Source of the DNA: RGIG6919 sp045531905
GTDB lineage: Bacteria > Bacillota > Clostridia > Lachnospirales > Lachnospiraceae
Direction: 5' to 3'
Assembly (NCBI GenBank): GCA_045531905.1
Contig: JAZSEY010000012.1
Coordinates: 1-24,086 of the forward strand
DNA length: 24,086 nt
Shown here piece after piece: positions 15,626 through 23,180 of this stretch. The stretch's first letter is position 1; each line of letters begins with the position of its first letter. The notes beneath the pieces were generated by a model, which saw only the letters and a list, made by a program, of their open reading frames with translations, ran no database searches and had not been told where the DNA came from. The translations under genes and the position numbers were made by a program.

Positions 15626-15713
15626 TGTGGATAATGTGGAAAACTTTGTGTAAAAGTCCATTTTTCCACGTTTTCATTTTTTCATTTCTGTGAAAAACTG
15701 AAAGTTATCCACA
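15626..15713. promoter_or_regulatory. Cluster of DnaA boxes
   Basis: Two exact DnaA boxes bracket the region: TGTGGATAA (15626-15634, inverted) and TTATCCACA (15705-15713). Between them are TGTGGAAAA (15635-15643, one mismatch) and TGTGTAAAA (15647-15655), TTTTCCACG (15662-15670) and TGTGAAAAA (15689-15697), each two mismatches from consensus. The surrounding gap (15321-15931) is very AT-rich and otherwise holds only the hpf promoter, a small TTGAC/GTCAA inverted repeat near 15514-15532 and a terminator. dnaA and dnaN are not adjacent, so this is more likely a regulatory or titration cluster than the main origin. Confidence 0.65.
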
Positions 15714-15893
15714 ATTTCATAGTTCGGACACCCCTATCATGTCTACCATATTTTTCATATTCTTGTGAAATATGTACAAGTTCAATAAATTAACTCTCTT
15801 TTTTACTGTTTGAAAACTTACAAAAACTCTCCAAATAAGAAATTTTATTACACCATATAGAGCACGATGACGCTTGCCTCGTCGCCAACACAG

Positions 15894-15926
15894 AAAAAGG
15901 CCTCCGCTCTGCGGAGACCTCTTTTT
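15894..15926. terminator. Bidirectional terminator downstream of the NlpC/P60 gene
   Basis: CTCCGC/GCGGAG with a 3-nt loop extends through one mismatch into AGG/CCT. It is flanked by A and T runs on both sides, so it can work on either strand. It ends the minus-strand NlpC/P60 transcript. Confidence 0.8.
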
Positions 15927-15931
15927 AAATA

Positions 15932-17176
15932 TTAATCCAATAAGCTTCTTGCACAAATTGGAGTCTTGTAATTGTACTTAGAAATCTTAATACCTGTTCT
16001 TCTACTACTTGCATGAACAATCTTGCCATTGCCGATGTAAATAGCTACGTGACCGATTCTTCCGTTACGACCGTAGAAAATCAAATCACCCTTCTGAAGA
16101 TTCTTAATGCTAACCTTCTTACCACAACCAGACTGTGCTGATGATGAGTGAGGTAATGAAATACCAAAATGCTTGTATACCGCAAGTGTGAAACCTGAAC
16201 AGTCAGCACCGTTTGTTAAACTTGTACCTCCCCACTTATATGGGTTACCAACAAACTGCAATGCGTAGTTCACAACTGCTTTTCTTGTTGCAGTTGCAGG
16301 CTTCTTATCTGAAGGCTTATCATCCTTCTTGTCTTTGTCTTTTTTATCTTTCTTGTCATCGTTAGAAGAATCGTTGTCATTATCATTATTCTGCTCTTGC
16401 TGTTCTTCTTCCTCTTCTTCCTCTAACTCTTCCAAATCAATAGCAGTTGCCATACTGAATGATATATTGATATATTCATTCTTAACATAGCCTGTCATGG
16501 TCTCGTCAATCTCAATCTCAGTCCACTCGTCATACTGCTTGATAATCGCATACTCTTCACCACCAGGAATCATGGTAACGCATGCACTTTCTGTACTCTG
16601 CTCCTCACGAACCTTCAATGTCTCAGTATTGATAATCGCCATACGTGGTAAATTCGCTTCTGCATATGCACCTGCATCATCACCAAATACCAAATACTCT
16701 GACTTTACATATCCTGTTACAGAACCAGATGAAATCTTTGTCCAATCATTCTTTGTCTCAAGTACAGTTGCCACCGCACCTGCAGGAAGCATGCCAATAC
16801 GCTCTGCCTCTGCACTGGCATCCACACGAATATTCAAATTACCAGATACATTGGCAAGTGCCTTGCCTTCAAATTCTGGATACTTTGCAGTCGACACTTC
16901 CGTTGTTGCTTCTGTAGAAGCCTCTTCTGTGGTTACTTCTGTAGTCGCTTCTGTTGTTGCTTCTGTACTAGCTGCATCCGTAGCCACAACATCTGTTACA
17001 CTACCTGCTGCATTGGCATTTGCTTGTTCTGCCAAATATTCATCCAAAGCAGCTGTTATACTAATCTGTTCATCATCTAACACACCATAACTAGCCTTCG
17101 CTGTCATGCCCATGCCTGCAACAGCGAACACTGCAGCCATCGCATATGTTACAATCTTAACTGTTCTCTTCTTCAT
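15932..17176 (-). CDS. Secreted NlpC/P60 endopeptidase with two SH3b domains, 414 aa
   Basis: This is a cell-wall hydrolase likely cleaving peptide stems of peptidoglycan. A signal peptide lies at about 1-28 (MKKRTVKIVTYAMAAVFAV then AKA). A Thr/Glu/Ala repeat stretch (70-96) precedes two bacterial SH3 domains (about 105-165 and 179-238). A highly charged linker of Glu, then Asn/Asp, then Lys/Asp (248-294) leads to the catalytic domain (about 298-414). The catalytic triad is C326 (DCSGF), H376 (GHVAIYIG) and H388 (VHAS). GGAGG lies 5 nt before the ATG at 17176; the adjacent upstream ATG is too close to it. A perfect consensus promoter lies at 17277-17305. Function is firm at family level; the bond cleaved is inferred. 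Confidence 0.93.
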   Translation of the reverse strand: MKKRTVKIVTYAMAAVFAVAGMGMTAKASYGVLDDEQISITAALDEYLAEQANANAAGSVTDVVATDAASTEATTEATTEVTTEEASTEATTEVSTAKYPEFEGKALANVSGNLNIRVDASAEAERIGMLPAGAVATVLETKNDWTKISSGSVTGYVKSEYLVFGDDAGAYAEANLPRMAIINTETLKVREEQSTESACVTMIPGGEEYAIIKQYDEWTEIEIDETMTGYVKNEYINISFSMATAIDLEELEEEEEEEQQEQNNDNDNDSSNDDKKDKKDKDKKDDKPSDKKPATATRKAVVNYALQFVGNPYKWGGTSLTNGADCSGFTLAVYKHFGISLPHSSSAQSGCGKKVSIKNLQKGDLIFYGRNGRIGHVAIYIGNGKIVHASSRRTGIKISKYNYKTPICARSLLD

Positions 17177-17276
17177 CATAACCTCCGAGATTATCCATCT
17201 TTGGTTGCTCACTACAATATGTTGCATCAAATGTTACAATCGATACAACAATATATTACAAAAATATTACGAACCC

Positions 17277-17305
17277 ATTATAACAGTAGTGTCCTTTAAT
17301 GTCAA
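17277..17305 (-). promoter_or_regulatory. Perfect consensus sigma-A promoter of the NlpC/P60 gene
   Basis: On the minus strand TTGACA (17300-17305), a 17-nt spacer and TATAAT (17277-17282) match consensus at all twelve positions. The 5' untranslated leader would be about 95 nt. Confidence 0.88.
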
Positions 17306-17406
17306 TATACAACGAAATAAGGACAAAAATTATTCATAAATTAGTTGCTTTTTCCTTCAAGAAGCGTTACACTATAGTTACAAAGTATTGCAAAGGAGGC
17401 ATACGC

Positions 17407-17592
17407 ATGGACGTTATGAGCGTTGCAAGTATGTCGATGGTGCAAGCACAGGGCAATGTCATGCAGAAGGTAAACTTCGCACTGATGGATAATGCATTAG
17501 AACAGATGCAGGTTAACTCAGATGCACTTACCAAGATGATGGAAACTTCTGTGAATCCTAATTTAGGACAGAGCATCGACATCAGACTTTAA
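17407..17592 (+). CDS. YjfB-family small protein, 61 aa
   Basis: This resembles the YjfB family, annotated as putative motility proteins. It shows the typical Met-rich N-terminus (MDVMSVASMSMVQAQGN), a helical middle and the end SVNPNLGQSIDIRL. The actual function is not established. AAAGGAGG lies at good spacing before the ATG at 17407; longer in-frame starts upstream lack this. It is monocistronic with its own terminator overlapping the stop. No other flagellar gene is in the window. I found no convincing promoter of either housekeeping or motility type. Confidence 0.85.
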   Translation: MDVMSVASMSMVQAQGNVMQKVNFALMDNALEQMQVNSDALTKMMETSVNPNLGQSIDIRL

Positions 17593-17624
17593 AAGGCTGT
17601 CACACATATGTGTAACAGCCTTTT
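17591..17624 (+). terminator. Rho-independent terminator of the yjfB-like gene
   Basis: AAAAGGCTGT and ACACAT pair with ATGTGT and ACAGCCTTTT across one internal mismatch, giving a 34-nt symmetrical hairpin ending in TTTT. The A-rich left side makes it usable from the minus strand as well, for the ABC-F cluster. Confidence 0.8.
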
Positions 17625-17664
17625 ATTCTTTCTATATCATATTATTATAGAAGAAACTCTTTTT

Positions 17665-19212
17665 TTACGAAAACAGAGAATACTCTTCCAAATTCCAAAT
17701 CTTTGTCACAACATCCTCATAGAATTCCGGTTCATGACAAATCAACAGAATACTTCCCTTATATTCCTTTAATGCACGTTTCAATTCCTCTTTTGCATCC
17801 ACATCCAAGTGATTGGTTGGCTCGTCCAAAAGCAGGATATTCGTTTCCTGATTAATCAGCTTACAAAGTCTAACCTTTGCCTGTTCGCCACCGGAAAGCA
17901 CACGCACCATACTTTCAATATGCTTTGTGGTTAAACCACATTTTGCCAATGCACTTCTAACCTCATACTGCGTATAAGAAGGAAATGTATTCCAAATCTC
18001 TTCAATACAGGTTTGATTGCCTGGCTTCACTTCCTGTTCAAAATAACCCTGATATAGGTAATCTCCTAGATGCACCTTGCCAGATATAGCTGGAATTTCA
18101 CCAATGATACTCTTTAACAACGTGGTCTTACCAATACCATTGGTTCCAATCAAAGCAAGCTTATCTCCACGCTCCATGCGCAAATTGATTGGCTTAGAAA
18201 GTGGCTTATCATATCCGATAACCAAATCCGTTGTCTCAAAAATCACCTTGCCTGCGGCTCTTGCCTCTTTAAAGTTGAACTCTGGCTTTGGCTTTTCTCT
18301 TGCCAATTCAATGACATCCATCTTATCAAGTTTCTTCTGACGGGACATTGCCATATTTCGTGTAGCAACACGAGCTTTATTGCGGGCAACAAAATCTTTC
18401 AATTCTTCAATTTCCTGTTGTTGCTTTCTGTACGCTGCTTCTAATTGTGACTTCTTTACTGCATACACTTCCTGGAATTTATCATAGTCACCCACATAGC
18501 GATTGAGTTCCTGATTCTCCATATGATAAACCAAATTAATAACACTATTTAAAAACGGAATATCATGTGAAATCAAAATAAATGCATTTTCATATTCCTG
18601 CAAATATCTCTGCAACCAGGAAATATGATTCTCATCCAAGTAGTTTGTCGGCTCATCCAGCAATAAAATGTCAGGCTTTTCCAATAACAATTTTGCCAGC
18701 AATACCTTTGTTCTTTGTCCACCGGAAAGTTCTGTTACGTCATGGTCTAAGCCCAGTTCCAACAGTCCTAACGCTCTTGCGATTTCTTCCACCTTAGAGT
18801 CAATCATATAGAAGTCGTTGTTGGTAAGTAAATCTTGAATGGTTCCAAGTTCCTCCATCATAATTTCCATTTCTTCCGGAGACACATCAGACAGTTTATC
18901 ACAAATGTCATTCATCTTTGCTTCCCACTCAAACAAATATGCAAATGCTGATTTTAAAACATCTTCTATGGTCATCCCCGGCTGCAACACTGCATGCTGA
19001 TCCAAATATCCTACACGGACATTTTTCGCCCATTCTACTTTTCCTTCATCCGGCATAAGCTTACCAGTGACAATATTCATAAATGTAGACTTTCCTTCTC
19101 CGTTGGCACCGACCAAACCAATATGCTCGCCCTTTAACAATCGAAAGGATACATTTTCAAAAATTGCACGGTCACCGAAGCCGTGGCTTAAATTCGTTAC
19201 ATTTAAAATCAT
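17665..19212 (-). CDS. ABC-F family ATPase, 515 aa
   Basis: This soluble protein has two ATPase domains and no membrane segment. ABC-F proteins act on ribosomes as translation factors or in antibiotic resistance. Domain 1 has Walker A GANGEGKS (35-42), signature LSGGQ (162-166) and ILLLDEPTNYLD (182-193). A charged helical linker (about 245-310, KSQLEAAYRKQQQEIEEL) is the P-site tRNA interaction motif region. Domain 2 has GTNGIGKTT (356-364), LSGGEQAKV and ILLLDEPTNHLD. Length and layout resemble the YbiT/YkpA-like housekeeping group rather than known resistance types, but this is by eye. Its ATG overlaps the stop of the esterase gene (ATGA), implying translational coupling. GAGGGAG is the ribosome binding site. 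Confidence 0.92.
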   Translation of the reverse strand: MILNVTNLSHGFGDRAIFENVSFRLLKGEHIGLVGANGEGKSTFMNIVTGKLMPDEGKVEWAKNVRVGYLDQHAVLQPGMTIEDVLKSAFAYLFEWEAKMNDICDKLSDVSPEEMEIMMEELGTIQDLLTNNDFYMIDSKVEEIARALGLLELGLDHDVTELSGGQRTKVLLAKLLLEKPDILLLDEPTNYLDENHISWLQRYLQEYENAFILISHDIPFLNSVINLVYHMENQELNRYVGDYDKFQEVYAVKKSQLEAAYRKQQQEIEELKDFVARNKARVATRNMAMSRQKKLDKMDVIELAREKPKPEFNFKEARAAGKVIFETTDLVIGYDKPLSKPINLRMERGDKLALIGTNGIGKTTLLKSIIGEIPAISGKVHLGDYLYQGYFEQEVKPGNQTCIEEIWNTFPSYTQYEVRSALAKCGLTTKHIESMVRVLSGGEQAKVRLCKLINQETNILLLDEPTNHLDVDAKEELKRALKEYKGSILLICHEPEFYEDVVTKIWNLEEYSLFS

Positions 19213-20204
19213 TTGTATTCTCCCTCTATCTGAAGCAGCTGTTCTACTAATTTTGCTGCCATCTTTCTATGTGTAAATTCTGACGGATGATCATTTTTCA
19301 CAACGCCATCCTGTCTTTCGTTCTGCAAATCGAACTGCAAATAGGATAACGGCAACTTTATCTGCAAGCTCGTTACCAAATCCTGAAGCATTGAATTAAT
19401 GCTATCTGTCATAGTCCCTGCCAGCAAAAGCACCCTTGCAGACGGATAATCCTCATGCAATTGTAGCAAAAACTGTTCATAGCGTTCTAAAAATGCCTGT
19501 TGCAATGCTTCTATATGTAAATGATAGGAATCATTTGTTCCCAAATAAACTACTATATAATCTGGTACAAACTGTGTTTTGTCATATGGTATTGTTTTAT
19601 CCACAAAATATGAGATGTATGGATACACCTTCGGAATTGTTCTTCCTGTATCACCTGCATAATCCTGATACACACCAAAACCGGAAGCACAAATATACTC
19701 CGCATCCCAACCTAACTGTTGCATTGCCAGATACGCGTATGACTTACTTCCATCCTCCATGCTGCCATCATAAAGTCCATACCCACAGGTAATGGAATCT
19801 CCCAAAAAGAGCACCTTGTTTACATGATTAGCTGGCAATGCCATGGATACCCATTCACCATTTTCTACTTTAATACTTTCCACAGCAATCCAGTTCGTCG
19901 TCGCCTCAGAAATTTTTTCCAGTGTAATCTCATGCAAGCCATCCGAAGACAACTCTGAAATGGTAATCACCTTTGTCTTACTTCCAAAAGCCACCGATTT
20001 TACGTATGCACCATCCACATAAATATTCAAGCAGGCATAATCTGCAAACAGCCCATGATTGGCCAAGCAATCAAACTGCACCTGTTCTCCTCGAATGGCA
20101 AAGGTTACCTTTGTATTACTATGGGATAAATATAGCTTATTTTCTTTCATTAAAACACGGCCTTGTGTTAACACAGTTCGACCTTGCAATTCCATCATTT
20201 GCAT
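19209..20204 (-). CDS. SGNH/GDSL esterase with N-terminal beta-sandwich domain (CE2-like), 331 aa
   Basis: This is probably a carbohydrate or acyl esterase. About 120 N-terminal residues form a predicted beta-sandwich (VDGAYVKSVAFGSKTKVI), as in carbohydrate esterase family 2. The SGNH hydrolase domain then has FLGDSITCGYG (nucleophile S137), the GTND block (222-225) and a C-terminal NDHPSEFTH with the Asp/His pair. No signal peptide is visible, so it is likely cytoplasmic. The ATG at 20204 is chosen because GAGGA lies 9 nt upstream; an upstream in-frame start at 20237 would overlap the preceding gene by 28 bp. It is embedded in a tight cluster with a small membrane protein upstream and the ABC-F gene downstream. 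Confidence 0.85.
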   Translation of the reverse strand: MQMMELQGRTVLTQGRVLMKENKLYLSHSNTKVTFAIRGEQVQFDCLANHGLFADYACLNIYVDGAYVKSVAFGSKTKVITISELSSDGLHEITLEKISEATTNWIAVESIKVENGEWVSMALPANHVNKVLFLGDSITCGYGLYDGSMEDGSKSYAYLAMQQLGWDAEYICASGFGVYQDYAGDTGRTIPKVYPYISYFVDKTIPYDKTQFVPDYIVVYLGTNDSYHLHIEALQQAFLERYEQFLLQLHEDYPSARVLLLAGTMTDSINSMLQDLVTSLQIKLPLSYLQFDLQNERQDGVVKNDHPSEFTHRKMAAKLVEQLLQIEGEYK

Positions 20205-20209
20205 GTATC

Positions 20210-20713
20210 TTATTCCTCGTAGAATGTGTTTTTGCATATAAAGCGTAAATGCTCTAAAATCTTCTCAGTTGGTTCTATGATAATCTCCATAGGAATGCCA
20301 CTGAATTCTCCTATAATAGAGTATGTCTTTCTATCCGCAACTCCGGATGTAAAGGAAATGGTTTTCATACCACTCTTTCTAAGACCTTCCAAGCGAAGCG
20401 CATTGGTTGGAGCCACTGCCTTTGCATCCTGCAGATTAATCTCTAAAAGTGTTTTTCTTTGCTGTCTGTTATAAATGGCATCGACTTGTACCATTTCATT
20501 TGTCATTTCTACTTCATATTCTACATGGTGCTTGCTGGCAAAATTGAACGCTAGGTATCCAAATACCGCGCACATAATAAAACCACCGAAAATTAAATTT
20601 ATGATATCCAATACAAATGCAACCACTGCTGAAATCACACATAATACAATCAGCACCAGGTTACCATCATTTCTTTCTTTTTTAATAATATCTTCTGTAA
20701 ATTTATCTCTCAT
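20210..20713 (-). CDS. Small membrane protein, 167 aa, unknown function
   Basis: Family uncertain; it resembles uncharacterised proteins common in Lachnospiraceae, possibly of the DUF6106 type (recalled, unverified). Two adjacent membrane helices lie at about 19-38 and 40-60, with basic residues before them. A soluble domain of about 100 residues follows, with alternating strands such as VEYEVEMTNEMVQVDAIYN and a C-terminal FICKNTFYEE. The topology suggests a membrane-anchored cytoplasmic beta-rich domain. GGAGGA lies upstream of the ATG. It is 26 bp after the thioesterase gene and 5 bp before the esterase start, so it is within an operon. Confidence 0.75.
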   Translation of the reverse strand: MRDKFTEDIIKKERNDGNLVLIVLCVISAVVAFVLDIINLIFGGFIMCAVFGYLAFNFASKHHVEYEVEMTNEMVQVDAIYNRQQRKTLLEINLQDAKAVAPTNALRLEGLRKSGMKTISFTSGVADRKTYSIIGEFSGIPMEIIIEPTEKILEHLRFICKNTFYEE

Positions 20714-20739
20714 CCTATTCCTCCGACATCACTGCCTCG

Positions 20740-21135
20740 TTATCCCACATGGGCACCATTGGTAGCCACCACTGCCACAGGATTCCCTAAATTATCCTGA
20801 ATATCAACTTCATAAAAACAGCTTCGTTTTCCATCCTTTAACAGACGTGTTTCTGCAATCAAAATATCGCCTTTTACCATACCCAGGTAACTAATCTGGC
20901 TGACTACGGTTACCGTAACCGGCTGTTTAAAATTAGTGGCAACTGCAAATACAAAATCTGCCAAAGTGTACATCACACCACCCATTACCTGTCCAACTGC
21001 ATTTTTATGTCTGTCATCTAGTTTCAAGCTGCACTTTGCATAATGTTCGCCAACCTCATCAATCACAATACCTGTTGTTTCTGTTGCATATTTATCCTTT
21101 GCAAAAAACGCTCTTGCTTCTTCCAAAGCTGTCAT
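20740..21135 (-). CDS. PaaI-like hotdog thioesterase, 131 aa
   Basis: This probably hydrolyses acyl-CoA or aryl-CoA thioesters. The hotdog fold pattern includes NAVGQVMGGVMYTLADFVFA (45-64), matching the PaaI motif N..G..HGG....LaD. The usual His before GG is Met here (M51), while N45 and D60 are kept. Length is typical. GGAATTGAC precedes the ATG, a weak ribosome binding site. A terminator (21164-21193) separates it from paaK, so it probably has its own promoter or depends on read-through. Position beside an aryl-CoA ligase suggests removal of stray aryl-CoA, but this is inference. Confidence 0.85.
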   Translation of the reverse strand: MTALEEARAFFAKDKYATETTGIVIDEVGEHYAKCSLKLDDRHKNAVGQVMGGVMYTLADFVFAVATNFKQPVTVTVVSQISYLGMVKGDILIAETRLLKDGKRSCFYEVDIQDNLGNPVAVVATNGAHVG

Positions 21136-21163
21136 GTCAATTCCTTCTTTCTAATTATGAATG

Positions 21164-21193
21164 GAAAAACAGGGCTGGCTTTTCCCAGTCCTG
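21164..21193 (-). terminator. Rho-independent terminator of iorA-iorB-paaK
   Basis: On the minus strand CAGGACTGG pairs with CCAGCCCTG around a 6-nt loop, with one mismatch, followed by TTTTT. It lies 43 bp after the paaK stop. Confidence 0.7.
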
Positions 21194-21235
21194 TCTCCCC
21201 TTAATATGTCCAATTATTCGTATTTCATACGATAT

Positions 21236-22543
21236 TTATTGATATAATTTACGCTTATCAATCACACGAACAGCCTTACCTTCACTTCTTGTAATTGTCT
21301 TAGGTTCAACCAAATGAATATTAGCACTAATACCTAACATAGAACGGCAACCATTTGAAATAGATTTTGTTTTCTTTGCTCTGTCGAAATTAGGGTCTGC
21401 TGCCTGCTCTGGTGTAATCTCAACATCAACATCTAAGGTATCTGTGTTATTTACACGGTCTACTGTAATTAAGTAGTTTGCACTCATACCCTTGTTAAGA
21501 AGTACAGTTTCAATCTGTGATGGGAATACGTTAACACCTCGAACTACCATCATATCATCACTTCTACCAAGTGGCTTACTCATCTTGATATGTGTTCTAC
21601 CACATGGACATGCTTCTCTTGTCAAAATACAAAGGTCTCTTGTACGGTAACGAAGAAGTGGGAATGCTTCCTTTGTAATACTTGTAAATACAAGTTCACC
21701 CTTCTCGCCCTCTGGAAGAACCTCTCCCGTATCAGGATTGATAATCTCAGCAATGAAATGGTCCTCATTGATGTGCATACCAGTCTGAGCCTCACACTCG
21801 AAGGATACACCCGGACCACTAATCTCTGTTAAACCATAAATATCGTATGCCTTAATTCCAAGGCTTTCCTGAATCTGCTGACGCATCTCTTCTGTCCAAG
21901 CCTCTGCACCAAAGATACCAGCCTTTAACTTAATCTGGTCTTTGATACCCTGCTCAGCAATCGCCTCACCAAGGAATGCAGCGTAAGAAGGTGTACAACA
22001 AATAATTGTAGAACCTAAGTCTGTCATAAATTGCAACTGTCTTTCTGTATTACCAGATGACATTGGAAGCGTCAAAGAACCAAGTTTGTGGGAACCACCA
22101 TTTAAACCAGGACCGCCGGTAAACAAACCGTAACCATAGCTTACATGTACCACATCTTCCTTTGTACCGCCTACAGCAACCAATGCTCTGGCACAACAAT
22201 CTTCCCATAAATCAATATCATGCTGAGTATAAAAAGCAACCACTCTTCTACCTGTTGTACCACTGGTAGACTGAATACGTACACAGTCTTCTACCGGTTT
22301 CGCAAGCAAACCATATGGGTATGCTTCTCTCAAATCATCCTTCGTTAAAAATGGAAGCTTATGTAAGTCTTCGATACCATGAATATCCTCCGGTTTAACC
22401 CCTTTCGCATCCATCAAATCACGATAATACTTTACATTATCGTATACATGTTTTACCTGTGCCACCAATCTTTCACTCTGGAGCTTCTTAATTTCCTCAA
22501 CAGGCATGGTTTCAATTTCCGGCTGAAAATATCTCTTTTCCAT
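21236..22543 (-). CDS. paaK: Phenylacetate-CoA ligase (AMP-forming), 435 aa
   Basis: The enzyme forms aryl-CoA from phenylacetate-like acids, ATP and CoA. Motifs are STSGTTGRR (92-100, phosphate loop), YGLTE (236-240), YRTRDL (299-304), a CPCG element (312-315) typical of this subgroup, and GRSDDMMVVRGVNVFPSQIE (326-345). Length is normal. The ATG at 22543 has AAAGGAG; an upstream in-frame start at 22678 would overlap iorB and is rejected. It lies 53 bp after iorB. With IorAB next door the ligase may handle aryl-CoA formed from aromatic amino acids, either activating aryl acids or, in reverse, recovering ATP. The real substrate is unknown. Confidence 0.93.
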   Translation of the reverse strand: MEKRYFQPEIETMPVEEIKKLQSERLVAQVKHVYDNVKYYRDLMDAKGVKPEDIHGIEDLHKLPFLTKDDLREAYPYGLLAKPVEDCVRIQSTSGTTGRRVVAFYTQHDIDLWEDCCARALVAVGGTKEDVVHVSYGYGLFTGGPGLNGGSHKLGSLTLPMSSGNTERQLQFMTDLGSTIICCTPSYAAFLGEAIAEQGIKDQIKLKAGIFGAEAWTEEMRQQIQESLGIKAYDIYGLTEISGPGVSFECEAQTGMHINEDHFIAEIINPDTGEVLPEGEKGELVFTSITKEAFPLLRYRTRDLCILTREACPCGRTHIKMSKPLGRSDDMMVVRGVNVFPSQIETVLLNKGMSANYLITVDRVNNTDTLDVDVEITPEQAADPNFDRAKKTKSISNGCRSMLGISANIHLVEPKTITRSEGKAVRVIDKRKLYQ

Positions 22544-22596
22544 CTTTTCTTCTCCTTTTGGTTTTGATTTATTACGCTGACTGTCTGAATAGATGT

Positions 22597-23166
22597 TTAT
22601 CCTCTTCCCAAAGCAAAGGCCTTCTTGTTCATCTCGAGGAACTTCGCAGGTACACAGGCTTCCAGTGCATTTTGCCACGCTTCTTCTGAAATGCCATCAA
22701 AATAGCGTGAAGCTCTACCCATTAATACAATATTCACTGCCTTTGCGCTTCCTGCTTCCATTGCAAGAGAAAGTGCATCCATATCGTCCACGTCTGCGCC
22801 GGCAGCCTTCATTTTCTCAATCAAATTCTCAGGATATGTAGCAGCACCTGTGATAACAGGCATAGGGTCAACCTCCTGGTTGGAAACGATAATTTTTCCA
22901 CCCTTTTTTAAATATGCCATATATCTTGCTGCCTCTAATTTTTCGAAGGAAATGATGATATCTGCTTCACCCTTATCAATGATAGGAGAATACACCTTTT
23001 CACCATAGCGGACATAAGTAACAACAGAACCGCCACGCTGACTCATACCATGTACCTCAGATACCTTTACATCATATCCCTGTTCTAATAATAAGTGTCC
23101 AAGCATCTTACTTGCAAGTAAAGAGCCCTGACCACCAACACCAACAATCATAATATTCTTTGTCAT
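22597..23166 (-). CDS. iorB: Indolepyruvate ferredoxin oxidoreductase, beta subunit, 189 aa
   Basis: This is the gamma-type domain subunit of the enzyme that oxidises arylpyruvates to aryl-acetyl-CoA with reduction of ferredoxin. The start has the GVGGQGSLLASKMLG motif (about 8-22), then KVSEVHGMSQRGGSVVTYVR, both hallmarks of this subunit. SYERL-like and ARYMAYLKKGG regions follow. GGAGGG precedes the ATG. It begins 14 bp after iorA ends, the classical iorA-iorB order. It is cytoplasmic with no cofactor-binding Cys cluster of its own. Confidence 0.95.
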   Translation of the reverse strand: MTKNIMIVGVGGQGSLLASKMLGHLLLEQGYDVKVSEVHGMSQRGGSVVTYVRYGEKVYSPIIDKGEADIIISFEKLEAARYMAYLKKGGKIIVSNQEVDPMPVITGAATYPENLIEKMKAAGADVDDMDALSLAMEAGSAKAVNIVLMGRASRYFDGISEEAWQNALEACVPAKFLEMNKKAFALGRG

Positions 23167-23180
23167 GATAAAAGCCCTCC

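Noticed and set aside
15626..15713. Main chromosomal origin oriC
   Set aside because: dnaA, dnaN, rpmH or rnpA are not adjacent, and no clear DnaA-trio element was seen. A regulatory cluster is preferred, though an origin cannot be excluded without skew data.
15717..15956. 79-codon minus-strand open frame in the DnaA-box gap
   Set aside because: It overlaps the NlpC/P60 3' end and its terminator, has no ribosome binding site, and its composition looks like non-coding AT-rich sequence.
16497..17090. 197-codon plus-strand open frame with Ala/Ser/Val repeats
   Set aside because: It is antisense to the Thr/Glu/Ala repeats and SH3 domains of the NlpC/P60 gene.
17300..17406. Sigma-D (motility) promoter for the yjfB-like gene
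   Set aside because: No TAAA...GCCGATAT-like pair could be found; housekeeping hexamers had wrong spacing.
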